Origin: Bacteroidales bacterium
GTDB taxonomy: Bacteria > Bacteroidota > Bacteroidia > Bacteroidales > UBA10428
NCBI GenBank assembly: GCA_016938235.1
Contig: JAFGVA010000168.1
Coordinates: 53,232 to 117,231 of the forward strand
Length of the DNA: 64,000 bases
Direction of reading: 5' to 3'
Position numbers and translations under genes: made by a program. The stretch's first letter is position 1, and each line of letters begins with the position of its first letter. The notes under the pieces are model-generated. The model saw only the letters and a list, made by a program, of their open reading frames with translations. It was not told the origin of the DNA and did not search any database. This document shows positions 31,565 to 40,977 of the stretch, piece after piece.

Positions 31565-34396
31565 ATGAAGAAATATACAATCATTCTTCTCATTGCTGTT
31601 AATCTAATGGCTTGTTCATCTGTAAAAAAGGATGATAAAAGTGTCACAATTTCTATTCAGCATCCGGCAAAGAACGGTTCGGCAATAATTCGGGCTAATG
31701 TAATTGATTCTGACATTATTAGAATACAATTATTTCCAACGAAATCTGCATTAGAAAATGAAAGCCTATCTGTCATTAAATCAGCTGCCAATAGTAAGGT
31801 AGAATGGAAAATGAGCGAAGAAAATAATAATGTCATAATTGAAACTTCTGAACTTAAACTTGTGATTAACAAAACCACAGGGAAACACACTTTCTGTAAT
31901 GTTGAGGGTGATACCTTGCTTGCTGAGTCAGTAAATGAATATTCTGATTTTATTCCAGTTGAAATTAATGGTGAAAAACTTTATCACATTCAGCAGGTTT
32001 TTGATTCACCCAGCGATGAAGCCTTTTATGGCTTGGGGCAACATCAAAACGGACAAGTAAATTACAAAGGTGAGGATGTTGACTTATTGCAACATAACAT
32101 TGTTGCTGTGGTACCATTTTTAGTGTCAAATAAAAATTATGGCATATTGTGGGATAATTATTCAAGAACAAAATTTGGTGACCCACGCGATTATGAACCC
32201 ATAAATATTTTAACACTTTACGATAAGGATGGAAATGAGGGAGGCTTCACTGCAACTTACTTTGCCGACAGGGATAAAAAGGAAATCATTGTTCAGAAAC
32301 AAGAGAATGAAATCTTTTACAAATATCTTGAACAACAAAGTTTGTATCCTGAAGGTTTTCCTGTATCTGATGGTTTGGTTAAATGGGAGGGTTTTATTGA
32401 GAGTGATGCTGATGGCCTGTATAAGTTTATGATGTATTCTGGCGGATATCTTAAACTTTGGGTAAACAACGAGTTGATTTTCGACACCTGGCGACAGGCC
32501 TGGAATCCCTGGTCAAGAAAGTTTAAACTTGCCATGAAACAGGGAGAAAAGGTTCCTGTTCAAATCGAATGGATTCCCGATGCAGCAGAATCATATATTT
32601 CTTTGGAAGCGCTTACTCCGTATCCCACGGAAAAACAAAACCAATTATCTCTGTATTCCGAAGCTGCTAAAAGCATCGATTACTTTTTTATAAAGGGCAA
32701 AAATGCTGATGATGTTGTTTCCGGATACCGACAGTTAACGGGTAAGAGTCCGATTATGCCAAAATGGGCTATGGGTCTATGGCAAAGTCGCGAGCGATAT
32801 AAAACCCAGGAAGAATTGCTTGACGTTATTAAAGCATACAGGAAACAAAATATTCCTTTCGATAACATTGTATTAGACTGGCATTACTGGGAAGAAGACA
32901 AATGGGGTGATCATGGTTTCGATTATGCCCGTTTTCCGGATCCGGTTGGAATGATTAAGGAGTTGCATGACGATCTTCATGCACATATTATGATATCTGT
33001 ATGGGCAAAATACTACGAGAATACATATAATTACAACATCATGAAAGACAAGGGCTGGTTGTATATGGAAAACATAAATAACCGCCAGAAAGATTGGGTT
33101 GGTTCCGGATATATTTCAACATTTTATGATGCCTTTAATCCCGATGCCCGAGCTGAATTCTGGAGACAAATTAACGACAGCCTGTTTTCGAAAGGAATAG
33201 ATGCCTGGTGGCTCGATGCTACTGAACCCGATATACTGTCAAATTCAAGCCTTGAAGCCAGAAAAAAGTTGATGGAACCCTCTATTGGAACATCTACTGA
33301 ATATATGAACGCTTATTCTCTGCAGCAAACAAAGGGAGTTTATGAAGGACAGCGAAATGTAAAACCTAATCAACGGGTATTTATTCTTACCCGATCAGCT
33401 TTTGCCGGCCAGCAAAGATATGCTGCAGCAACCTGGAGCGGCGATATAGTTTCGAGGTGGAGCGATTTAAAAGATCAGATAGCAGCCGGGGTGAATATGG
33501 GAATATCTGGTATTCCTTACTGGACAACAGATATTGGTGGGTTTGCCCTCGAAAAAAGATATGAAAATCCAACCAGCCAGGATTTAAAAGAATGGAGAGA
33601 GCTTAACCTCAGGTGGTATCAATTCGGTGTGTTTTCTCCGCTTTTCCGCATTCATGGTCAGTATCCCTATCGCGAAATATATAATCTTTCGCCAAAGGGA
33701 CATCCAGTGTATGAGTCTATGGTTTATTATGATAAATTACGATACCGGCTTATGCCATACATTTATTCCATGGCAGGCATGACTTATTTCGAAGATTTCA
33801 CCATTATGAGACCTCTTGTAATGGATCATGCTTCAGATGTAAATGTTCTCGGTATTAACGATGAATTCATGTTCGGTAAAACTTTGCTTGTTTGCCCGGT
33901 AACACAATATGAAGCCAGGGAAAGAGATGTTTATTTTCCTGCCACAAATGATTGGTATGATTTACAAACCGGCGAGTTTTTTAGAGGGGGACAGAAAATT
34001 ACCGTCGGTGCGCCCTTAAATAAAATTCCCGTATTTGTTAAGTCAGGTTCTATACTTCCTGTTGGACCTGAAATTCAATACACCGATGAAAAACTTGCCG
34101 ATCCCATAACTCTGTATGTGTTTGACGGCGAAAATGGCGAGTTCACGTTATATGAAGATCAGGGTGCCAATTACGATTATGAAAATGGAATGTATTCAAT
34201 GATTAAATTTGAATTTAATAGTGATTCAAAGAAACTTACTATAAATGAACTAAATGGTCAATATCCCGGTATGATAAAAGCACGAACCTTTAATGTTGTG
34301 CTGGTGGGCAAAAACAACAAAACAGGAATTGATACCAAGGAAGATAATTTGAAGCCAGTTATTTACAAGGGGAAAGAAATTATAGTAGAACTTTGA
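31565..34396 (+). CDS. GH31 alpha-xylosidase-like lipoprotein with inserted PA14 domain
   Basis: A 943-residue lipoprotein (signal IILLIAVNLMAC). After an N-terminal beta-sandwich (FYGLGQHQNGQVNYKGEDVD) a PA14 domain interrupts the protein at about residues 224-350 (GGFTATYFADRD...WVNNELIFDTWRQ). The GH31 barrel then has nucleophile Asp551 in WWLDATEPDI and acid/base Asp627 in TWSGDIVSRW. PA14 in this position is found in alpha-xylosidases acting on xyloglucan oligosaccharides, where it extends the substrate pocket. C-terminal beta domains follow. First gene of the long plus-strand GH cluster. It could instead be an alpha-glucosidase. Confidence 0.88.
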   Translation: MKKYTIILLIAVNLMACSSVKKDDKSVTISIQHPAKNGSAIIRANVIDSDIIRIQLFPTKSALENESLSVIKSAANSKVEWKMSEENNNVIIETSELKLVINKTTGKHTFCNVEGDTLLAESVNEYSDFIPVEINGEKLYHIQQVFDSPSDEAFYGLGQHQNGQVNYKGEDVDLLQHNIVAVVPFLVSNKNYGILWDNYSRTKFGDPRDYEPINILTLYDKDGNEGGFTATYFADRDKKEIIVQKQENEIFYKYLEQQSLYPEGFPVSDGLVKWEGFIESDADGLYKFMMYSGGYLKLWVNNELIFDTWRQAWNPWSRKFKLAMKQGEKVPVQIEWIPDAAESYISLEALTPYPTEKQNQLSLYSEAAKSIDYFFIKGKNADDVVSGYRQLTGKSPIMPKWAMGLWQSRERYKTQEELLDVIKAYRKQNIPFDNIVLDWHYWEEDKWGDHGFDYARFPDPVGMIKELHDDLHAHIMISVWAKYYENTYNYNIMKDKGWLYMENINNRQKDWVGSGYISTFYDAFNPDARAEFWRQINDSLFSKGIDAWWLDATEPDILSNSSLEARKKLMEPSIGTSTEYMNAYSLQQTKGVYEGQRNVKPNQRVFILTRSAFAGQQRYAAATWSGDIVSRWSDLKDQIAAGVNMGISGIPYWTTDIGGFALEKRYENPTSQDLKEWRELNLRWYQFGVFSPLFRIHGQYPYREIYNLSPKGHPVYESMVYYDKLRYRLMPYIYSMAGMTYFEDFTIMRPLVMDHASDVNVLGINDEFMFGKTLLVCPVTQYEARERDVYFPATNDWYDLQTGEFFRGGQKITVGAPLNKIPVFVKSGSILPVGPEIQYTDEKLADPITLYVFDGENGEFTLYEDQGANYDYENGMYSMIKFEFNSDSKKLTINELNGQYPGMIKARTFNVVLVGKNNKTGIDTKEDNLKPVIYKGKEIIVEL

Positions 34397-34448
34397 AAAA
34401 ATCAGAAAGCGCAAATTTATTAGCTTTCAATTTAAATAAATGAATAAT

Positions 34449-34480
34449 AAAGATTTCAGTAACTTTAATTTGAAATCTTT
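34449..34480. terminator. Hairpin between the first GH31 and GH2 genes
   Basis: A perfect 10-bp stem AAAGATTTCA (34449-34458) / TGAAATCTTT (34471-34480) around a 12-nt loop lies in the 108-bp gap. The lack of a T run suggests partial termination or mRNA processing rather than a full stop. Confidence 0.45.
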
Positions 34481-34504
34481 GAAAACCTTTTATCTGGAAT
34501 AATT

Positions 34505-36928
34505 ATGTTAAAGAAATTCTTTTCGGTGGTTTTAGTAACAAGTCTTGTTTTTAGCTCGTGCACTAAAGAAAATATAAAAGAAGTCAGAGTTAAAACTAAA
34601 CTGACTTACGAGTGGTTTTTTACTCTTACAGATAGTGAAGAATATGCCTCGGCAGAGTTTGACCATTCAACCTGGCGGAAACTCGATTTGCCGCACGACT
34701 GGAGTATCGAAGGCGAATTCAGCGAAAATAATCCTGCAACTGCAGGCGGAGGCGCATTACCTGGCGGAATCGGATGGTACAGGAAGGAGTTTTTTATTCC
34801 CGAATCCGACTCGTCAAAAATGTTTTATATCGATTTTGATGGTGTATACTGGAACAGCGAGGTTTATTTAAACGGAATTTTGCTTGGTAAATGTCCTAAT
34901 GGCTACATTTCTTTCAGGTACAACTTAACTCCATACCTGAATTATGGCGAAAAGGCAAACGTGATAGCTGTTCGGGTTAATAATTCTAACCAGCCGAATT
35001 CGCGCTGGTATTCAGGTTCGGGAATATACAGAAATGTCTGGTTGGTGAAAACCAATAAGATTCATGTTGATCAATGGGGTACCTATATTACTACTCCTGA
35101 AGTTTCTGAAAATTCAGCTCTTGTTAAAATTGAGACTAAAGTCAGAAATAATACATCTGGTAATCAGCTTCTTGTAATCGAAACTGTAATAAGAGACCAA
35201 AAAGGAAAGCAGGTTGCTTCAATCAGTTCAACACTTGAGATAGCATTGAATTCTTCCAATGGCATTGCTCAGGAGCTTAAACTTGAGAACCCCGCATTGT
35301 GGAATATCGAAAAGCCCGTTTTATATACTGCTGAATCAAAAATTATTATTGGCGATAAACTGTTTGATAATTACACGACCAGGTTTGGAATCAGGCATTT
35401 TGAGTTTGATGCAGAAAAGGGATTTATCTTAAACGGAGAGCAGACGAAAATACTTGGAGTTTGCAATCACCATGATTTAGGAAGTCTTGGTAGTGCAGTT
35501 AACAGACGTGCTATTGAAAGGCAGCTCGAAATTTTAAAAGGAATGGGTTGTAACGGAGTGCGTACTTCTCACAATCCTCCGGCTCCCGAACTTCTTGACC
35601 TTTGCGACGAAATGGGTTTCATTGTAATGGATGAAACCTTTGATATGTGGAAGAAAAACAAATCACCCTACGATTATGCAAAATACTGGGACGAATGGCA
35701 CGAAACAGATTTAAGAGATCATATTCTAAGAGATCGAAATCATCCATCGGTATTCATCTGGAGTTTTGGAAATGAAATACTGGAACAGTGGGATACGTCT
35801 GGCATTCGAATGGCACCTGAATTGGCATCAATTATTCATTCTCTCGATACAACCAGGCCTCTTACCCTGGGTTGTAATCCGCCCAGTCCGACCAATAACC
35901 TGATTATTCCCGGTGTAGTTGACCTTATTGGTTATAATTATGCACAAAATGAATACGAAAAACACCGCGAAGTATTTCCAGGAATGCCTTTTATAGCAAC
36001 AGAAACTGTTTCAGGCTTAATGACACGTGGACATTACGATATGCCGTCAGACAGTATTCGGCGATGGCCAATACGCTGGGATTTACCATTTACTACCGGG
36101 AATCCTGATAATACAGTTTCGGCATACGACAATGTTTCTGCACCCTGGGGTTCTACCCACGAAGAAACATGGAAAATCATGAAAAAACATGATTACCTCT
36201 CAGGAATGTTCATTTGGACTGGATTCGATTACATTGGAGAGCCCACTCCTTATGGATGGCCATCAAAAAGTTCTTATTTCGGTATAATTGATTTAGCAGG
36301 TTTCCCCAAGGATATCTATTTCATGTATAAAAGCGAATGGACAGACGAGCCTGTACTTCATATTTTTCCACACTGGAACTGGACCGAAGGACAGGAAATA
36401 GATATTATAGCCTATACCAATTGCGACGAAGTGGAATTGTTTCTGAACGATAGCTCCCTTGGAAAGAAAACAAAGGGCGAAGATGACTTGAAATTGGTTT
36501 GGAGAACAACATTTATCCCCGGAACTATAAAAGCTATTGGTCACCTGTCAGATGGAACAACACTTGAGAAAATTACCCAGACAGCCGGAGAAGCTGCTAA
36601 AATAATGCTTACAGCCGACAGGTCAATAATTAATGCCGATAGCGACGATTTATCTTTCATTACAGTTGATATTCTTGATAATGAAAATATTTTTGTTCCC
36701 TTAGCTGACAATATGGTTAATTTTACAGTTACAGGCCCTGCCAGAATTGTAGGTGTCGACAACGGAAACCAAACCAGTCATGAACCATTTAAAGCCAATT
36801 ACAGAAAAGCCTTTAACGGGAAATGCCTTGTAATCCTGAAATCAACCGGCGAAGCAGGCAGAGTTACATTAACTGCAACTTCGGAAAGTCTAAAATCACA
36901 AACTATTACAATTAATACAACTCTTTAA
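34505..36928 (+). CDS. GH2 beta-galactosidase-like lipoprotein
   Basis: An 807-residue lipoprotein (signal ending LVFSSC) of glycoside hydrolase family 2. The sugar-binding domain (DLPHDWSIEGEFSENNPATA) and Ig-like domain lead into the barrel at about residue 300 (RFGIRHFEFDAEKGFILNGE). The acid/base is Glu424 in SFGNEI and the nucleophile Glu500 in FIATETVSG. Additional Ig-like/DUF4982 domains form the C-terminus. It probably removes terminal beta-galactose from side chains, which suits galactosylated xyloglucan, though other GH2 specificities cannot be excluded. Second gene of the cluster. Confidence 0.9.
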   Translation: MLKKFFSVVLVTSLVFSSCTKENIKEVRVKTKLTYEWFFTLTDSEEYASAEFDHSTWRKLDLPHDWSIEGEFSENNPATAGGGALPGGIGWYRKEFFIPESDSSKMFYIDFDGVYWNSEVYLNGILLGKCPNGYISFRYNLTPYLNYGEKANVIAVRVNNSNQPNSRWYSGSGIYRNVWLVKTNKIHVDQWGTYITTPEVSENSALVKIETKVRNNTSGNQLLVIETVIRDQKGKQVASISSTLEIALNSSNGIAQELKLENPALWNIEKPVLYTAESKIIIGDKLFDNYTTRFGIRHFEFDAEKGFILNGEQTKILGVCNHHDLGSLGSAVNRRAIERQLEILKGMGCNGVRTSHNPPAPELLDLCDEMGFIVMDETFDMWKKNKSPYDYAKYWDEWHETDLRDHILRDRNHPSVFIWSFGNEILEQWDTSGIRMAPELASIIHSLDTTRPLTLGCNPPSPTNNLIIPGVVDLIGYNYAQNEYEKHREVFPGMPFIATETVSGLMTRGHYDMPSDSIRRWPIRWDLPFTTGNPDNTVSAYDNVSAPWGSTHEETWKIMKKHDYLSGMFIWTGFDYIGEPTPYGWPSKSSYFGIIDLAGFPKDIYFMYKSEWTDEPVLHIFPHWNWTEGQEIDIIAYTNCDEVELFLNDSSLGKKTKGEDDLKLVWRTTFIPGTIKAIGHLSDGTTLEKITQTAGEAAKIMLTADRSIINADSDDLSFITVDILDNENIFVPLADNMVNFTVTGPARIVGVDNGNQTSHEPFKANYRKAFNGKCLVILKSTGEAGRVTLTATSESLKSQTITINTTL

Positions 36929-36957
36929 ATATAAATTGAACCATTAAGCACGTGAAA

Positions 36958-38943
36958 ATGATAAAATTGAGAAGTGTAGCTGCAGTTTTGATATCAGTAC
37001 TATTTTTTACATCGTGTATGAAGAATAAAGAACTCTTTGTACAATCACCAGACGGTAAACTGAAGGTCAGCTTTGAAATGAAAGACAATAAACCGGTTTA
37101 CAAAGTAAAATACAATAATTTCATTGTGATAAATGAATCCCTGATGGGACTTGTATTGTCCGACAGCGACACCTTATTAAAGGGAATGCAGATTGCAGCC
37201 AGCGAGACAAAATCTGTCGATACAACCTGGGAACAACTTTGGGGCCAGAACCATATGGTTGAAAATAAATACAACCAACTGATTGTTAAGCTGAATGAAC
37301 CTGGGGAACAAAGCAGACAGGTAAACATCATATTTAAGGTTTATAACGATGGGCTGGGATTCAGATACGAAGTTCCGGAACAGGAAAACCTTGGCGATTT
37401 TATTATTATCGATGAACTCACTGAATTTGCTTTCAACGACAATCATACTGCATGGTGGATACCTGCCTATGGCGATAACCGTTATGAATATTTATATAAG
37501 AAATCGGCTCTTAATGATCTTGATACTGTTCATACACCCTTAACAATGGAAGCCGGCAACGGACTTCATATCAGCATTCATGAAGCAAATCTCACAAATT
37601 ATGCCAGCATGACCCTTGCTCATACCGGTCACAATAAGCTGAAATGTGACCTTGTACCCTGGTCAGACGGAACAAAAGTGAAGACCAAAGCTCCGATGCA
37701 AACCCCATGGCGGACTATTCAGATTGCTGAAAATGCCGGAGGACTTATTACTTCAAACCTAATTCTTAATTTGAACGATGAAAACAAATTGGACGATACT
37801 TCCTGGATAAAGCCATTGAAATATATGGGTATCTGGTGGGGAATGCACATCGGGAAATACTCTTTCTGGGAAAGTCCGAACCATGGAGCTTCTACAAAAA
37901 ATGCAAAATATTATATCGATTTTGCCTCAGAGCATGGTATTCATTACCTGTTAATAGAAGGCTGGAACAAAGGCTGGACTCCTGCATGGTACGAAAACCT
38001 TTTGCATGTATTTAGTTTTACTCAATGCACCGATGATTTTAATTTTGAAGAAGTTACCTCTTACGCTAAGTCAAAGGGCGTTGAAATTATTGGTTACCAC
38101 GAAACGGGTTCAAATATTAATAACTACCTGACCCAAATCGACGATGGTATGAAGATGTATGCCGATGCCGGAATGCATAACATTAAAATTGGTCAGGTGG
38201 GTTCAAGAATGCAAATGAAAGAATGGCACCACGGACAGTATGGAGTTGAATATTACCGATTTGTACTTGAAAAGGCTGCTGATTATAAGCTGGCTGTTAA
38301 TTTCCATGAGCCCATAAAACCAACAGGCTTAAGAAGAACCATGCCCAACCTTATGGCTGGAGAAGGAGCCCGTGGTCAGGAATATAATGCCTGGAGCGAA
38401 GGAAATCCACCGGAACATACATGTATTTTGCCATTTACCCGCTTATTGGGTGGACCTATGGATTTTACACCCGGTATCTTTAGCATTAAGCCTACACGTG
38501 TGCATACTACATTAGCAAAGCAACTGGCTCTTTACCTTACAATATATTCGCCAATTCAGATGCTTGCCGATCTGCCTGAAAATTACGACAATCATCCTGC
38601 TTTTAAGTTTTTACAGGATGTTCCTGTCGACTGGAAAGAAACCAAAGTTCTGGAAGCTAAAATTGGTGATTATCTGACAACTGTGCGGAAGGATAAAAAT
38701 TCTGATGACTGGTATCTGGGCAGCATTACAGATGAAAATGCGCGGCAGACTAAAATTGAGCTTAACTTTTTAGAGCCCGGCGCAGAATACATGGCAACTA
38801 TTTATGGCGATGCCGATGATGCTGCTTTTGATACAAATCCTGAAGCATATAAAATAGACTCACTTAAAGTAAATTCACAAACAACTTTGGATATAAACAT
38901 TGCTCCAGGTGGAGGATGCGCCATTCAGTTTAAAAAATTATAA
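36958..38943 (+). CDS. GH97 inverting alpha-glucosidase-type (SusB-like) lipoprotein
   Basis: A GH97 enzyme with lipoprotein signal (AAVLISVLFFTSC). The N-terminal beta-sandwich (SPDGKLKVSFEMKDNKPVYK) is followed by the (beta/alpha)8 barrel. The calcium-linked glutamates of the inverting subgroup are present: Glu382 in GYHETGS, Glu451 in NFHEPIK and Glu475 in RGQEYNA. Their spacings (69 and 24 residues) equal those I recall for SusB Glu439, Glu508 and Glu532, so an inverting mechanism is expected. The ATG at 36958 is preferred over a GTG two codons earlier. Its substrate is probably an alpha-linked glucosyl or related residue. The next gene is a GH97 of the other mechanistic type. Confidence 0.9.
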   Translation: MIKLRSVAAVLISVLFFTSCMKNKELFVQSPDGKLKVSFEMKDNKPVYKVKYNNFIVINESLMGLVLSDSDTLLKGMQIAASETKSVDTTWEQLWGQNHMVENKYNQLIVKLNEPGEQSRQVNIIFKVYNDGLGFRYEVPEQENLGDFIIIDELTEFAFNDNHTAWWIPAYGDNRYEYLYKKSALNDLDTVHTPLTMEAGNGLHISIHEANLTNYASMTLAHTGHNKLKCDLVPWSDGTKVKTKAPMQTPWRTIQIAENAGGLITSNLILNLNDENKLDDTSWIKPLKYMGIWWGMHIGKYSFWESPNHGASTKNAKYYIDFASEHGIHYLLIEGWNKGWTPAWYENLLHVFSFTQCTDDFNFEEVTSYAKSKGVEIIGYHETGSNINNYLTQIDDGMKMYADAGMHNIKIGQVGSRMQMKEWHHGQYGVEYYRFVLEKAADYKLAVNFHEPIKPTGLRRTMPNLMAGEGARGQEYNAWSEGNPPEHTCILPFTRLLGGPMDFTPGIFSIKPTRVHTTLAKQLALYLTIYSPIQMLADLPENYDNHPAFKFLQDVPVDWKETKVLEAKIGDYLTTVRKDKNSDDWYLGSITDENARQTKIELNFLEPGAEYMATIYGDADDAAFDTNPEAYKIDSLKVNSQTTLDINIAPGGGCAIQFKKL

Positions 38944-38964
38944 TCAACCTGAACTATCTTTAAA

Positions 38965-40929
38965 ATGCAAAAATTAAAAACAATTTCTTTAGCCTCAATT
39001 ATTACAATTGTACTGGTATTTTTTGTGTCATGTTCATCAAATCCGGAAAAATGGATTATGAGCCCCGATGGCAAAATTATGCTTACCGTATCTCAGGATT
39101 CAGCCGGACGGTTATATTATGCGGTGGAACATACAGGAATGTCTGTGATTGCCGAAAACCGGCTGGGACTCGAAAGAAAAGATGCTGATTTTACTCTGGG
39201 TTTGAATATTGTTTCTGTTTCCGAAGTTTCAGAAATATATGACTCATACAAATTATTGCACGGTAAAAAGTCCCAGGCTGATTACATGGCCAATAAGAAA
39301 GTGTTTACAGTTGAAAATGCAGAGGGAAAAGTAATGGAAATTGTTTTTCAGGTTTCCGACGATGGTTTTGCATTCAAATATGTGTTTCCCGAGGAATCAA
39401 ATGAGATGCATTATATCACAAATGAGCTTAGCAGTCTTCAGTTCGATGAAAACACGCTCGCCTGGATACAACCAATTGCCAAGGCAAAATCAGGCTGGAA
39501 TAGTTCTAATCCATCTTACGAAGAAAGTTATTTTAACGGAGTAGTGTTGGATTCACTTCCTGATCACGAACCAGGCTGGATTTATCCTGCATTATTCAAG
39601 CATTATAATTATTGGATTTCCATAACCGAAACTTTTCCCGAGGAGAACTATTGCGGAACCCGTCTAATGCTGAATAAAGGTGATCATAGCTTTAAAATAG
39701 GATTCCCTGAGCAGGTAGAAAGTTTTAATGAAGGGCCAGTTTATCCCGAATCAATTTTGCCTTGGGAGACTCCCTGGAGAGTGGTTAATGTTGCCGATAA
39801 TCTGGGTTCGCTGGTTGAATCTACCCAGGGAACTGATCTTGCAAAAGCATCTGTTCTTGAAGAAGAATCATTCATAGTTCCGGGTAGATCATCGTGGAGC
39901 TGGGTATTGTATAAAGACGATTCTACCATTTACCAGGTTGAAAAACGCTTTATCGATTACGCATCGGATATGGGATGGGAGTATTGTCTGGTTGATTGCG
40001 ACTGGGACCAAAATATTGGCTATGAAAAATTAGGCGAATTATGCGATTATGCTAAAGTAAAAAATGTAGGAATTATTGCCTGGTACAATTCGGCAGGAAC
40101 GCAAAATACAACACCTTATACTCCCCGTGATAAAATGTTGACACACGAGTCCCGCACAAAAGAATTTGAAGCACTAAAGAAACTTGGTGTTGTTGGAGTT
40201 AAAGTCGATTTCTTTGGCGCCGATGGCCAGTCCATGATGAAATATTACATCGATATTCTGAAAGATGCCGCAACTTATGGAATAGTAGTGAACTGCCATG
40301 GCTCAACATTGCCCAGGGGTTTGCAGCGCACATATCCAAACTTAGTAAGCATGGAAGCAATTAAGGGACTGGAGTTCGTGACATTTGCTCAGGAAAATGC
40401 TGACCTTCAGCCAGAGCACAGTACAATCATTCCATTTACCCGGAATCTTTTTGACCCCATGGATTTTACACCGGTGGCTTTCAGTGAAATACCTAATATA
40501 AAGCGTAAAACTAGCAACGCATTCGAACTAGCAACAGCAGTTTTATTTATGTCGGGAATACAGCATTATGGCGAAGTTCCCGAGGGTATGGCAAAAGTGC
40601 CTTCAGAAGTAAAACAAATGATGAAGGACATTCCTGTAAGCTGGGACGAAACAAAATTTATTGATGGATATCCCGGAGATTTTGTTGTAATTGCCCGCAG
40701 AAAAGCTGATGTTTGGTATGTAGCTGGAATAAATGGTAAGTCAGCGGCAAAATCGCTGGAAATTAATCTTTCATTTATTGAAAACCCCAAAGAGCTTACC
40801 TTTATTACCGACGGTGAAAACAACAGAACTTTTAGAATAGAAAAAGATAAAGTAGATTTCGCACAAGTTTTTAAACTTAATGTAATTCCTGATGGTGGTT
40901 TTTTATTCCAGGTAAAAACAGGGAACTAA
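38965..40929 (+). CDS. GH97 retaining alpha-galactosidase-type lipoprotein
   Basis: A 654-residue GH97 lipoprotein (signal ending VLVFFVSC). Unlike its upstream neighbour it lacks the HE glutamates: the corresponding positions read WYNSAGT and NCHGSTL. Instead it has Asp415 in GVKVDFFG and Glu470 in KGLEFV, which are exactly the nucleophile and acid/base positions I recall for the retaining alpha-galactosidase BT1871. A retaining alpha-galactosidase activity is therefore likely. It is 21 bp downstream of the inverting GH97 gene. Together the pair could strip two different alpha-linked sugars. Confidence 0.9.
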   Translation: MQKLKTISLASIITIVLVFFVSCSSNPEKWIMSPDGKIMLTVSQDSAGRLYYAVEHTGMSVIAENRLGLERKDADFTLGLNIVSVSEVSEIYDSYKLLHGKKSQADYMANKKVFTVENAEGKVMEIVFQVSDDGFAFKYVFPEESNEMHYITNELSSLQFDENTLAWIQPIAKAKSGWNSSNPSYEESYFNGVVLDSLPDHEPGWIYPALFKHYNYWISITETFPEENYCGTRLMLNKGDHSFKIGFPEQVESFNEGPVYPESILPWETPWRVVNVADNLGSLVESTQGTDLAKASVLEEESFIVPGRSSWSWVLYKDDSTIYQVEKRFIDYASDMGWEYCLVDCDWDQNIGYEKLGELCDYAKVKNVGIIAWYNSAGTQNTTPYTPRDKMLTHESRTKEFEALKKLGVVGVKVDFFGADGQSMMKYYIDILKDAATYGIVVNCHGSTLPRGLQRTYPNLVSMEAIKGLEFVTFAQENADLQPEHSTIIPFTRNLFDPMDFTPVAFSEIPNIKRKTSNAFELATAVLFMSGIQHYGEVPEGMAKVPSEVKQMMKDIPVSWDETKFIDGYPGDFVVIARRKADVWYVAGINGKSAAKSLEINLSFIENPKELTFITDGENNRTFRIEKDKVDFAQVFKLNVIPDGGFLFQVKTGN

Positions 40930-40977
40930 AACCGGGACAAGGAATCTCAATTTATTAATCACTATAAATATAGATGA

